This document shows, piece by piece, positions 1 to 8,895 of a DNA stretch of 64,000 bases. A model generated the notes under the pieces. It was not told the origin of the DNA and did not search any database. It worked only from the letters and a program-made list of their open reading frames with translations. Position 1 is the first letter of the stretch; each line of letters starts with the position of its first letter. The stretch is from Pseudoalteromonas sp. 0303 (lineage in GTDB: Bacteria; Pseudomonadota; Gammaproteobacteria; Enterobacterales; Alteromonadaceae), in contig NZ_JABVXF010000001.1 of assembly GCF_013349995.1 (NCBI RefSeq), positions 1 to 64,000 of the forward strand, written 5' to 3'. Both the position numbers and the translations under genes were made by a program.

Positions 1-699
1 GCAAAAATACCTCAGGCTAAGCATTTGGAGAGTAGGCTGAACCAAATGGCCATTGATGTAGCCGCCTCACTATCTGAACCTGAAACCCCAATGAATGTAA
101 AAGCTTATAATGAGCTTGTTGATAAAAACAAATATATCCCTCGTGATAACGACGGGTTATTCAACGTAATGACAAGCCGATTAGATGACTTCGAACACCA
201 TCTGCTTAACGATGAGTTTAGTGTTGTCGATACATTTAGGGTAGTAAGGGGTGAGCTAGAAGCGAGAAGGTTTATATCTTCTTACCTAGACGCTAATAGT
301 CATGAGGCATATTCTGTAAGTCAAGAAGCTGTTGTTATAGCTGAAAAACGAACGGATATTAGGCTGCAAGCCTCTAGGTTTGATGGTTATGCCTCAATAG
401 AGTTGAAGGTAGTAGACAAAAGAGGTAATTGGTCTGGCTCCGCATTGAAGAAAGCTTTAATTGACCAACTTATTGGACAGTACCTTAATCATAAACGGAG
501 CTGTGTCGGCTGCCTGCTGATAATGATGAGAGAAACCCGTAAATGGAAGCACCCTGAAACAGACGATATGATGACATTAGCCCAAACGGTTGAGTGGCTA
601 CAAAGTGAAGCTGACGAAATCATGAAGGATAGAACTGAACTTCGTGTAGTTGTGAAAGGTATAGATTACTCAAGTACAGCAAATGAGCTGCGTTCCTAA
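1..699 (+). CDS. C-terminal part of a large protein with a PD-(D/E)XK-like nuclease domain (5' truncated by the window edge)
   Basis: The frame is open to base 1 (AKIPQAKHLESRL...), so the TTG at 25 is probably not the start and the gene begins outside the window. The visible 232 residues contain a nuclease-like core: an Asp in 'RTDIRL', then 'IELK' about 17 residues later, then a 'DQLIGQYL' helix and a hydrophobic strand 'CVGCLLIMM'. This D...ExK plus QxxxY order is typical of PD-(D/E)XK folds at the C-terminus of large STAND/NACHT-like and restriction-type proteins. The motif is seen; the parent family is inferred. A hairpin follows the stop. It could be an effector domain of an anti-phage protein, but the partial sequence cannot settle that. 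Confidence 0.55.
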   Translation, partial: AKIPQAKHLESRLNQMAIDVAASLSEPETPMNVKAYNELVDKNKYIPRDNDGLFNVMTSRLDDFEHHLLNDEFSVVDTFRVVRGELEARRFISSYLDANSHEAYSVSQEAVVIAEKRTDIRLQASRFDGYASIELKVVDKRGNWSGSALKKALIDQLIGQYLNHKRSCVGCLLIMMRETRKWKHPETDDMMTLAQTVEWLQSEADEIMKDRTELRVVVKGIDYSSTANELRS

Positions 700-723
700 G
701 TTGGCAATATAATTTCAGAGATT

Positions 724-745
724 AGCTGGCCAATTATGGCCAGCT
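724..745 (+). terminator. Hairpin after the truncated nuclease gene
   Basis: A perfect 9-bp stem (AGCTGGCCA / TGGCCAGCT) with an ATTA loop lies 24 bases after the stop codon. The T-run that follows is weak (TTGTG), so termination is likely but not certain. Confidence 0.5.
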
Positions 746-955
746 TTGTGAAATGTATTTATTGTTTTTTCAAATTTACATTAAAAAGTAATTAATTCCC
801 CTAAAAGTTGAAACAAAAAAATAAAAAACGAGCACCTTTCAACTTCTCCCTTGTGTGTGCATATACGCACAGAAGCTGTTCGTTTTACGCTATTTTCATT
901 ATATAACCCATCGGTTAATCTATATTTAGTTTCACGATTCTCATGGGAAATGAGT

Positions 956-1510
956 ATGTTAAAGAATTCAAAGTCAAGTTATGGCTGGGTTGCCATCTTA
1001 GTGCACTGGTTAATGGCACTTGGGGTGTTTGGTTTGTTTGGCTTAGGCGTGTATATGGTTGAGCTAACCTATTACGACGCTTGGTACAAAGGCTCTTTAG
1101 ACTTACATAAAAGCGTAGGCATTACCTTAGCGGCATTGTTGTTGTTTCGATTTGGTTGGCGCTTATTAGGCACCCAACCTGAGCCTGTTGCAGGTAGTTC
1201 AAAAGCAATGAATCGAGTTGCACACTCAGTCCATAAACTAATTTATTTAGCATTAATCGTCATTGTGACATCTGGCTATTTAATTTCTACGGCTGATGGC
1301 CGTGCAATTGAAGTATTTAATTTATTTGCTGTACCGGCATTACCAGAGTCGGTCGCAAACCAAGAAGATATTGCAGGTAAAATTCACTTTTATGCCGCGT
1401 ATGGGCTAATAGCTGTGGTTGTTTTACATGCTTTAGGGGCACTAAAACATCATTTTATCGATAAAGATAAAACCTTAATTAGAATGATCAAACCATTGAA
1501 GGATGATTAA
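956..1510 (+). CDS. Cytochrome b561 family protein
   Basis: A 184-residue inner-membrane di-haem cytochrome of the b561/YceJ type, which passes electrons between the quinone pool and periplasmic partners. Four hydrophobic helices are visible, with haem-ligand candidates in 'ILVHWLMAL', 'DLHKSVG', 'HSVHKLIYL' and '[12 protein letters not shown]'. The frame is open from 851, but the N-terminal residues before 'MLKNS' do not look like the family. ATG 956 has GGGAA at a good distance; ATG 950 is the alternative. The stop lies just before the YceI start, and the two genes share an operon, as in many proteobacteria. Function beyond electron transfer is not visible from sequence. Confidence 0.88.
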   Translation: MLKNSKSSYGWVAILVHWLMALGVFGLFGLGVYMVELTYYDAWYKGSLDLHKSVGITLAALLLFRFGWRLLGTQPEPVAGSSKAMNRVAHSVHKLIYLALIVIVTSGYLISTADGRAIEVFNLFAVPALPESVANQEDIAGKIHFYAAYGLIAVVVLHALGALKHHFIDKDKTLIRMIKPLKDD

Positions 1511-1511
1511 T

Positions 1512-2090
1512 ATGAAAAAATTACTATTAGGCACAGCACTAAGTGCTGCACTTTTCTCAACAGCAAACGCAAATGCAGCTGACTACGTTATTGATACAGA
1601 CGGTGCACACGCATTTGTAACTTTTAAAATTAAGCACTTAGGTTACAGCTGGTTACATGGTCGCTTTAATACTTTCTCAGGTGATTTTAGCTATGACGAT
1701 AAAGCGCCTAATGCATCTAAAATCAATGTAACGATTGATACTAAAAGCATCGACTCAAACCATGCTGAGCGTGACAAGCACTTACGCGGTAAAGACTTCT
1801 TAAATGTTGATAAATACCCAACTGCAACATTTAAAAGTACCTCAATCAAGTTTGATGAAGACGGTGACGAAGCAGATGTTACTGGTGAATTTACCTTGAA
1901 TGGTGTAACCAAAACCATTACTTTTGAAATTGACAAAATTGGTGAAGGTAAAGATCCGTGGGGCGGTTACCGTGTTGGTTTTGAAGGCGAAACAAGTCTT
2001 AAATTAACTGACTATGGTATTGACTACAACCTTGGCCCTGCTTCTACGCATGTTGATATTGGTTTATTCATTGAAGGTGTGCGTAAGTAA
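1512..2090 (+). CDS. yceI: YceI family periplasmic protein
   Basis: A 192-residue secreted lipocalin-like beta-barrel that binds polyisoprenoid lipids in its family. The signal peptide ends in 'ANANA-ADY', followed by the family start '[28 protein letters not shown]', shown here only as a pattern: hydrophobic strands, then the SWLHGRF turn. '[16 protein letters not shown]' in the middle and the C-terminal '[12 protein letters not shown]' are also family hallmarks. The ATG at 1512 is preferred over 1503 because AAGGATGA lies about 8 bases upstream. It is coupled to the b561 gene, which suggests that the lipid bound may be a quinone. That link is an inference from the conserved pairing. Confidence 0.92.
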   Translation: MKKLLLGTALSAALFSTANANAADYVIDTDGAHAFVTFKIKHLGYSWLHGRFNTFSGDFSYDDKAPNASKINVTIDTKSIDSNHAERDKHLRGKDFLNVDKYPTATFKSTSIKFDEDGDEADVTGEFTLNGVTKTITFEIDKIGEGKDPWGGYRVGFEGETSLKLTDYGIDYNLGPASTHVDIGLFIEGVRK

Positions 2091-2142
2091 GCACCGTTAA
2101 TACGACCGCCAATTCGCATAACTATGTGGGTTGGTAAACTTA

Positions 2143-2169
2143 AAAGTGCCGCTTAATGAGCGGCACTTT
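2143..2169. terminator. Bidirectional terminator between yceI and the solute-binding protein gene
   Basis: A perfect 11-bp stem (AAAGTGCCGCT / AGCGGCACTTT) with loop TAATG. The stop codon of the minus-strand gene lies inside the stem, so this one structure serves both converging transcripts. Confidence 0.85.
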
Positions 2170-3013
2170 CGTTTCTATCTTTTAATCTCTTTTCTAAAAT
2201 GGGCTGCAAATTATCCGGTAGCCAGCGAACTAACACATCATGAAAAGCATCTGTATGAGCGATTTTCTCAAGAGCTTCATCTAATAATTTTACCGTTACC
2301 TCACCTTGCTTGTTTTTAGTGCAGCCTATATAGCCAATGCTTAACGCCGGAGCTTCAGTAAGTGATAGTTGAGTTAAGTCATCTTCAAAGCCCATGGAAT
2401 GAGCCAAGTAATAATGCTCGCTTGGGTAGCCAAGTAATATATCAATACGCTTTTTTTGTAGCATATAAGTTAGGCTTGCGAGGGTGTCTCTGCCGGGGCG
2501 TGAGATAATATTAGCGTCATGACTTTCGTTAATAACTTTGTCGATATTTGCTCCAAAAGAGCGACTCATAGAGACCCCTAAAGCAAGGTTTTCGGCTAGT
2601 AATGATTTAAGTGACACAGGTTTTGTTGAGCCTAGCTTAAGTTTTTTTGCTAACTCTTTACGTATTGAAATAGACGGCGACAAACCAACAGTTGATGAAT
2701 GTTCAGTAAACTGAATATGCTGCTTGCGGTGCTCGCTTTGATATAACGACAGCATACAGTAATTATTTTGTGGGTTTGATAGTTCATGCACAGCACGACT
2801 GGCTGGCAATAAAGTGCGTTTAAATGAAACCTCAGGCAGTGCTTTTTCTAATAATTTGATCACACTTTCATCACGACCTGTGCTTTTATATTTATCATGC
2901 ATGATGTAGTAGGGGGCAAAATCGACCATGATCCACTCAATAGCCTTCGGTTGCTTGGTTGCAGCAACTGGCAGGCAAAAAAGTAATAGTAAAATAGACC
3001 ACACAAAACGCAT
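2153..3013 (-). CDS. Periplasmic solute-binding-like protein (extracellular family 3 type)
   Basis: A 286-residue protein with a clear signal peptide ('MRFVWSILLLLFCLPVAA') and the two-lobed layout of amino-acid-binding family 3 proteins. The opening strand 'IEWIMVDFAPYYIM' is typical of the stand-alone Alteromonadales/Vibrio relatives that have no ABC permease beside them. None is present here, so a sensory or unknown role is as likely as transport. 'SKAV' style lobes and a conserved Cys pair (C82 region and 'IGCTKNKQ') are seen. The ligand cannot be told. The last codons fold into a terminator shared with yceI. Confidence 0.75.
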   Translation of the reverse strand: MRFVWSILLLLFCLPVAATKQPKAIEWIMVDFAPYYIMHDKYKSTGRDESVIKLLEKALPEVSFKRTLLPASRAVHELSNPQNNYCMLSLYQSEHRKQHIQFTEHSSTVGLSPSISIRKELAKKLKLGSTKPVSLKSLLAENLALGVSMSRSFGANIDKVINESHDANIISRPGRDTLASLTYMLQKKRIDILLGYPSEHYYLAHSMGFEDDLTQLSLTEAPALSIGYIGCTKNKQGEVTVKLLDEALEKIAHTDAFHDVLVRWLPDNLQPILEKRLKDRNESAAH

Positions 3014-3089
3014 TTTTACTACCTATTTATGGGCTAAAAATATAAGTGTAGCAGGAATTTAGCTATATGCAGGCTGGTGGTGAAAACTA

Positions 3090-3115
3090 AAACGCCAGCT
3101 TGTTGGCTGGCGTTT
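3090..3115 (-). terminator. Terminator of the small gene at 3127-3294
   Basis: A 10-bp perfect stem (AAACGCCAGC / GCTGGCGTTT) with loop TTGTTG. On the minus strand it is followed by TTTTAGTTTTC, a T-rich tract, so it terminates leftward transcription. Confidence 0.75.
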
Positions 3116-3126
3116 ATCGGTAGGGT

Positions 3127-3294
3127 TTAGTTGGCTTTTAACCACTTCACAAATTGGCGTGCATCACTGGCCTTTTGGAAGATGGCATTTTTTAAGCCCT
3201 GCGTGTCACTAAAAATTACACGCTGTTTATTTACCGAGATTGATTGCACTGGATGTGCGATCTGGATCAAAGATCCGTTGTATTTATATGACAT
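3127..3294 (-). CDS. Small conserved-looking hypothetical protein (55 aa)
   Basis: A basic 55-residue soluble protein starting 'MSYKYNGSLIQIAHPVQSI'. The start at 3294 is preferred to 3345 because a GAGTGAG sequence lies upstream and the longer N-terminus looks like untranslated leader. It ends in 'DARQFVKWLKAN', a helix rich in Lys/Arg and aromatic residues. It has its own terminator and a 360-base upstream gap, so it is probably a single-gene unit. No family was recognised and no function is proposed. Confidence 0.55.
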   Translation of the reverse strand: MSYKYNGSLIQIAHPVQSISVNKQRVIFSDTQGLKNAIFQKASDARQFVKWLKAN

Positions 3295-3656
3295 AATAAA
3301 ACTCACTCTTTCTTTTGTCAGTGTCTGTAGAGCTTTAAAAGGCATTTAAAAATACAGACCGACATTTGTTGTCTTGCTAACAGTGTTGACTAAGTTTGTG
3401 ACAGTTTGGTGATGATTTGAAAATTCATCAAAATGTCATTTAGCAAACAAGTTGCAAGTATTTATACGAATATGCGGGAATTACTGGATCAAGGTAAGGG
3501 GTTAACCGCGTGGTTTCTAAAAACCAGACAAGTAGATTACTGTAAGAATTAACTAAGCGCAAGGTTTATTTTTTAAACATCAAAAATAATCTCTGGATGT
3601 TTAACAGAAACAGGCGTATTGTGATTAGGCACAAAATAATAATAAGAAGTATGCTT
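3295..3656. other. Intergenic region of about 360 bases with one short open frame
   Basis: This gap should hold the promoters of the leftward 55-aa gene and the rightward hydrolase gene. It contains a 39-codon ATG frame at 3433-3552 (+), beginning 'MSFSKQVASIYTNMREL' and ending 'DYCKN'. There is no good ribosome-binding site before it. Nothing else was recognised. Confidence 0.4.
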
Positions 3657-4232
3657 ATGAATTACCTTTTGGTATCAGATATATTCGGTAAAACAGCGCA
3701 TTTATCGCTGCTTGCTCAGCAGCTTCGCGGTAAAGTGAGTCTTTGCGATCCTTATCTAGGAGAAATTCAGCTCCCTATAAACGAGCAGTTTCAATACCAG
3801 CATTTTATAACTCATTGCGGGCATGATAGTTATTTTGAACGGGTACATGTCAAAATGGCCGCTATTCGTCAGCCAACCACGATTATTGCATTTAGTGCAG
3901 GCGCAGCGGCTGTTTGGCGAGCTCAAGCAGAGTTAAAAAATTCATTCATTAAAAAAATTATTGCCTTTTATCCATCCCAAGTCAGGCACCACCTTGAGCT
4001 TGAAGCCAAAGTTCCTTGCCGATTTATTTTTCCTCACAGTGAAGAACATTTTGATATAAAGCCTGTGATTGCAACATTGAAAAGTAAAGCGAAGGTGAGC
4101 TGTGAAATAGCCGACTTTGGTCATGGTTTTATGAATCCGTTATCTGAGAATTTTAATCAGCTTGGCTATCAGCAATTTACAGAACAACTGTTAAAAGAAA
4201 GTTGTCATCTAGAAGTTGCCACCAACCATTAA
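3657..4232 (+). CDS. Dienelactone-hydrolase-like alpha/beta hydrolase
   Basis: A 191-residue cytosolic protein. The nucleophile elbow appears as 'IIAFSAGAAAVW' (A-F-S-A-G, Ser rather than Cys), followed by a strand 'KIIAFYPSQ', an acidic turn 'PHSEEHFD' and the terminal His in 'FGHGFMNP'. That is the order expected for a Ser-Asp/Glu-His hydrolase of the dienelactone hydrolase fold, although the lid is short. ATG 3657 has AAGAAG seven bases upstream; ATG 3651 and further upstream starts are less likely. The substrate is unknown. It stands 40 bases before the degraded gene pair at 4272. Confidence 0.65.
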   Translation: MNYLLVSDIFGKTAHLSLLAQQLRGKVSLCDPYLGEIQLPINEQFQYQHFITHCGHDSYFERVHVKMAAIRQPTTIIAFSAGAAAVWRAQAELKNSFIKKIIAFYPSQVRHHLELEAKVPCRFIFPHSEEHFDIKPVIATLKSKAKVSCEIADFGHGFMNPLSENFNQLGYQQFTEQLLKESCHLEVATNH

Positions 4233-4271
4233 AAACTAGTCTATAGTCATTACTAAACAATAATATAAGTA

Positions 4272-4583
4272 ATGACTATGACGGACCAAGCAAATTACAG
4301 CCACTTCTTATCTAACCCAGTTGCTAAACCACCTTGTCGAATGTTCAATGCGCAAATGTACGGATTTTTTGTGTCTGGCTGTGAGCAAAAAATGCAGCAG
4401 TATGTTGATGCAACTTTAAACCTACTAGCAACCGAATCAACCTCGTTTAATGTGTTAGGGAGTATAACTCACTCAATCGACCAGCTAGTTGTTCATTGGC
4501 TACTTGGCAGCAGGCATTTAAACCACACAGTTTTATTGCTTTACAAGAGTTTATTGATAACGAATGGCAAACTTGGTCGATAG
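4272..4583 (+). pseudogene. Remnant: N-terminus of an acetoacetate-decarboxylase-like protein
   Basis: The first 65 or so residues ('FLSNPVAKPPCRMF', 'MYGFFVSGCEQKMQQYVDATLN', 'FNVLGS') resemble the start of the acetoacetate-decarboxylase-like proteins that often neighbour large FAD/NAD(P)-binding oxidoreductases. After 'LGS' the expected continuation (a 'YTLLTFTD'-like strand) is missing and the frame runs into sequence that belongs, in another frame, to the next gene. A 103-residue product could be made, but it would hold only a fragment of the fold. I read this as the left half of a deletion junction. Family recall is from memory and should be checked. Confidence 0.55.
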
Positions 4584-6451
4584 ATTTTCCTACCGTTGAA
4601 GGGAACCCCGCTGATGGCAGTCTAGATATAACAGTGTGGGACTTTGTCACCATGACATTAGCATGGCTAAAAAAATGGACCGAAGGCATTGAGCATGTTT
4701 GTCAGCAGCAAGATGCTAAAACCATTTTAGTGACTAAAAAATCACGGGATCAATCGTTACTCAAACACATGTATCAAGAAATCAAAGCAGACATTGATAC
4801 CCATTTAAATGGCGCAAAGCAGTTTATTGATGATATTGAAGCAGGTGCAACTGAAATTGCCTCGAACCCACGAACATTGATAACTCATTTGCTGCAGTTC
4901 ACCGAAAAGCAGGCCACCCATACAGATAAGCAGGCCGATCGGCTGGTGATTTGGTATATCGTCAGAAAGTTAAAACGTTGGTTTAAAGACCAAGTTATTG
5001 ATTTACTCGATGACAACCCGGAGCTGCGCAGACTTTATATTTGTGCCGATCTTGCGATTGCAATGCTCACAGGACTGATTAAAGACAAAGTATATCGCGA
5101 CGGTTTTGGTGTCATTAATTGCTACGACTTTCGTCAGTGGCTCGAAAAAAATGGTGCGAATAAAACTTACAGCGTTGATTCAGCGCCAGTGCGCGGCTTT
5201 TATGATTTGGTGTTCGCTTACCCTAAAGGTGACTTTAGTAAACCCAATGTTGAAGCAGGCGTTGCCGCCCTTGCTATGTTACGTATAGGGCTTTGCTATA
5301 AAGGCGGCGTGATGTGGAAAATGCAAGCAGGCATGGGCGATGTCATTTTCGGACCAATTTATGAACTTTTAAAGCAGCGCGGCGTTAAGTTTAAGTTTTT
5401 CCATCAGTTAACTAACTTATCTGCTGGGCAAACTGACCAAGGTGAGCCGCAGGTAAGTGAGATTGAGCTTTGCCAACAGGTCAGTTTAGTTGGCAAAGAC
5501 TATGAACCGCTCATAGATGTAAAGCAGCTGCCATGCTGGCCAAGTGAACCCCTGTATGAGCAAATCAGCCCCGCACAAGCGCACTTATTGCAAGAATATC
5601 AAATCAATTTAGAGTCATTTTGGAGTAATTGGCCCGAAGTGTATCAAGAACACTTTAGTACTGCATTGCCAACAGTGATGCTTCGCCATGGTATTGATTT
5701 TGATACACTGATTTTAGGTGTGTCGGTTGCCTCTCTTGAACACGTTGCCTCTGAACTTTTAGCTGTAGATTACGCGCTTTCTCAACAAGCAACAAAAGTG
5801 CAAAGTGTGGCGACTCAGGCTTGCCAAGTATGGTTGAATAAAACCGACTCACAACTTGGCTTTACGCAAACTAATGCTGCTCACGAAGGGCCTATTTTAA
5901 GTGGCTTTGTCGAGCCGTTTGATACCTGGGCGGCATTGGGTAACTTACTCGATAAAGAAGATTGGCCAAGTGAAAATGCGCCTGTGAACATTGCCTATTT
6001 TTGCAGTGCGTTTAGCTGCGAAAACTACCCACCTGCCAGTGCACATCAATTCCCAGAGCAAATGAAAGCCGAAGTAAAATTGAATATGCATAATTTGTTT
6101 AGCGCAGATATGCGGCCACTTTGGCCTGAAGCCTATATTGATAACAAGTTTGATTGGCAGGTTTTTTACAGTGATCCGCATAGCATTTTACCTGTACTAG
6201 AGCAGCAATATTGGCGCGTTAATGTCGATCCTAGTGAGCGCTATGTTTTATCTGTGGTTGATTCGAGTAAATACCGCCTGGCTACAGATGGCAGTCAGTT
6301 TGTTAATTTGCGCATCACTGGCGACTGGATAAAAACCGGCGTTAATGCAGGCTGTGTTGAGGCTGCTGTGATGGCCGGTATGCAAACAGCGCGGGCAATA
6401 TGTGGTTGGCCAAGCGAAATCAGCGGAGAGCATGCATTCGAAAAAGGTTAG
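4451..6451 (+). pseudogene. Remnant: FAD/NAD(P)-binding oxidoreductase lacking its N-terminal dinucleotide-binding domain
   Basis: The frame is open from 4451 (after TAA at 4448) and the first usable start is TTG 4496, giving 651 residues. The body matches the large FAD-dependent oxidoreductases with an amine-oxidase-like layout: 'WQQAFKPHSFIALQEF', 'WSIDFPT', 'VWDFVTMTLAWLKKW', and at the C-terminus 'NLRITGDWIKTGVNAGCVEAAVMAG', the flavin-contacting strand. In that family these segments come after a GxGxxG Rossmann motif and a 'RIEEHGLH'-type motif, about 100 residues in all. Neither is present here. The protein therefore probably cannot bind FAD normally. The rest of the frame is intact, which suggests a recent event. 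Confidence 0.6.
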
Positions 6452-6593
6452 TGTGAGTAAAGTTGTAAAAAAGTATGCGTATAAGTCATGAATTTTCATG
6501 ATTTATATGCGACTTTAATCTATTGTTTGGTCTATACTTACCACTAAATTACAACAATTTAACAAGTTTCCCTCTTTTAAGGTCTAAAAGCCA

Positions 6594-8858
6594 ATGAAGC
6601 GTCCTTTTCTTAAAGATCCTAAGTTGATGATGTTGTCGAGCACCAGCTTGGCGGCATGTGTAATGGCAAGCGCTGTTGCACAAGGAGCTGAGACTGAAAA
6701 AGACATGGAAGTTATTAGCGTTTATGCACAAAAGCGTCCGCAAGCAATTGAAGACGTAAGTGTAGCGGTAAGCCAAGTGGATGGCGAAATTTTAAAAGCT
6801 CAGCATTTTAAAGATTCAACTGAAATTGGTTTGTTTGCGCCAAACGTTAAAATTACCCAAAACGCCGCAGAAGGGACGCCTCCCGCTGTGAGCATCCGTG
6901 GGGTGGGGTTACTTGATTATAATACGGCGAATACTTCACCTGTGGCCATGTATCTTGATGGCGTTGCGGTGGGGTCTGCTAATAATCAAATTGTTAACTT
7001 GTACGATATTGAACAACTCGATATTTTACGCGGCCCGCAGGGTACCTTATTTGGTCGTAATTCTACCGGTGGTGCAATACTTATACGCTCAAATCGCCCT
7101 GAGTTTGATAGCTATGGCTCGCTAACATTAGGTGCTGCTAATAACAACGCAACCAGCGTCGATGGTATGTGGAACCAGCAACTCTCAGACTCCAGCGCAA
7201 TGCGTATTGCTGTTAACTATCAAGACTATGAATATTCAACAAAAAATACTTATGCAGACTCACCAACAGCAGGCATGGAGCAAAAAAATGCACGTGTGTC
7301 TTTTTTGTCGGAGTGGGATGATGTTGATCTTTACCTGCAAGCGCATATTGAAGATTGGGATGGTATTGCCCAGCCAGTTGGTAGTATTGGTATTGTCGCA
7401 AACCCTTTAACGGGTGAGCTGTGTTCACCAGCAGATGCGGGCTCAACAGGCTGTTTTGATAACTTTGGTTTTAATGATGGCAGTGATGACTTCTTTGCTG
7501 TGAGTGTCAATAACGACTCACCTCATAAGTCTGATGGCTACGGTTTTATCGCCGAAGTCAATTGGGATTTAAACGAGCAAAGTACATTTACCTCACTTTC
7601 GAGCTTTAACGATTTAGAAAGAAGCCACGCTTTTAACTGCGATGGATCGCCAGCTCGTTTGTGCGAAGGAGTATTAGGGCTAGATACCCAACTATTCAGC
7701 CAAGAATTCAGGTTATTAAACGAACTTGCTGATTACACACTCACCAGTGGTGTTTATTTTGCAGATGAGACGATTGAGCAAGATAATTTAAATGATATTT
7801 TGCGTGATTTCCGGGGTATTTTACCGACAAGCTTAACCGCGACCTTTATTTACGATAACGAAATCAAGATGCAAAATTTGGCTGTATTTAGCCAAATTGA
7901 AGTGCCTGTCGCAGATAAATGGATGATTACAGCCGGCCTTAGATATGACTATGAGTCACTTGAGTATGACTCAATCGCCACGTTAAATGCGGTGGTTGAT
8001 GTGAACGACTTAGACGGAGTGCTTGTACCATTTTATCGCGTTACCGATGAGCAATCAGACAATGGCTTTACTGGTCAATTTGCCGTTAATTATCGCTATT
8101 CAGATGCAAGCAATCTTTATTATCGTTTTGCTAATGGTAGTAAAAGTGGTGGCTACAACGGAGGCTTTTTGTCATCTGAAGAACAAGCAATCTTAGCAAA
8201 CTATGGCAAAGAGCGCTTAAATGCCCATGAAATTGGCTTAAAGTCGTTCTGGCCTGGGAAGCAACTTAGAATGAATTGGGCGGCGTTTTACTATGACTAT
8301 AACGACCAACAAGTGTTTATGAATCAAGCCTCAGAAACACCGCAAATGCCCCCAGTGCAATTACTTGAAAATGTGGCTGACTCAACTATTTATGGCCTTG
8401 AAACTGAAATTAATTACCAAGCAACTAAGCAATTAGCCATGCTACTTTCAGTTGGCTATATCCCTCATGCTGAATTTGAAGATTACGTTGACCCACTTGG
8501 CAACAGCATTACCGATAACCAACTGCCGTTTACCTCTAAATGGAATGTATCAGCGGGATTAAAATACGATACCAGCTTGGCGTCGTATCCGTTATCGGCC
8601 AACATTATTTACGATTATCAGTCTGAGTTTTATTTTGACCAGAACATGAATCCATATGCACGCCAAGACGGCTTTAGCATTGTTAATGCGCATCTAAAAT
8701 ATGATGTTGATAATTGGTCATTTACTTTATGGGGCAAAAATTTATTTGATACTGAATACAGTCAGTTAAAGTTCGATTTAAGCTCGTTCCTAGGCATGCT
8801 TGAAGACTTTAAAGGGGAAGGGCGTCGCTATGGCTTTGATGTTTCACTGCAATTCTAG
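6594..8858 (+). CDS. TonB-dependent outer-membrane receptor
   Basis: A 754-residue receptor. The signal peptide runs to about residue 32 ('AQGAETEKD'), followed by the TonB box region 'MEVISVYAQKRPQAIEDV'. The plug domain includes 'VSIRGVG', 'AMYLDGVAVG', 'LDILRGPQGTLFGRNSTGGAI', and the barrel ends in 'YGFDVSLQF' with the terminal aromatic. The type is that of receptors for siderophores, sterols or other small lipophilic molecules in marine bacteria; the ligand cannot be told. The start is preceded by a T-rich leader with AAGG nearby. The hybrid kinase gene follows after only 37 bases, so the receptor and kinase are probably cotranscribed. Confidence 0.9.
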   Translation: MKRPFLKDPKLMMLSSTSLAACVMASAVAQGAETEKDMEVISVYAQKRPQAIEDVSVAVSQVDGEILKAQHFKDSTEIGLFAPNVKITQNAAEGTPPAVSIRGVGLLDYNTANTSPVAMYLDGVAVGSANNQIVNLYDIEQLDILRGPQGTLFGRNSTGGAILIRSNRPEFDSYGSLTLGAANNNATSVDGMWNQQLSDSSAMRIAVNYQDYEYSTKNTYADSPTAGMEQKNARVSFLSEWDDVDLYLQAHIEDWDGIAQPVGSIGIVANPLTGELCSPADAGSTGCFDNFGFNDGSDDFFAVSVNNDSPHKSDGYGFIAEVNWDLNEQSTFTSLSSFNDLERSHAFNCDGSPARLCEGVLGLDTQLFSQEFRLLNELADYTLTSGVYFADETIEQDNLNDILRDFRGILPTSLTATFIYDNEIKMQNLAVFSQIEVPVADKWMITAGLRYDYESLEYDSIATLNAVVDVNDLDGVLVPFYRVTDEQSDNGFTGQFAVNYRYSDASNLYYRFANGSKSGGYNGGFLSSEEQAILANYGKERLNAHEIGLKSFWPGKQLRMNWAAFYYDYNDQQVFMNQASETPQMPPVQLLENVADSTIYGLETEINYQATKQLAMLLSVGYIPHAEFEDYVDPLGNSITDNQLPFTSKWNVSAGLKYDTSLASYPLSANIIYDYQSEFYFDQNMNPYARQDGFSIVNAHLKYDVDNWSFTLWGKNLFDTEYSQLKFDLSSFLGMLEDFKGEGRRYGFDVSLQF

Positions 8859-8895
8859 TCATTGCCATCTCCAAAATGGTACAGGGGTTTTGTGA

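Noticed and set aside
851-955. Upstream extension of the cytochrome b561 gene to 851
   Set aside because: The residues do not look like the family and no ribosome-binding site precedes them; ATG 956 has one and begins the expected N-terminus.
2131-2319. Plus-strand frame of 62 codons overlapping the solute-binding protein gene
   Set aside because: It runs through a terminator and the antisense of a well-supported gene; it has no family features.
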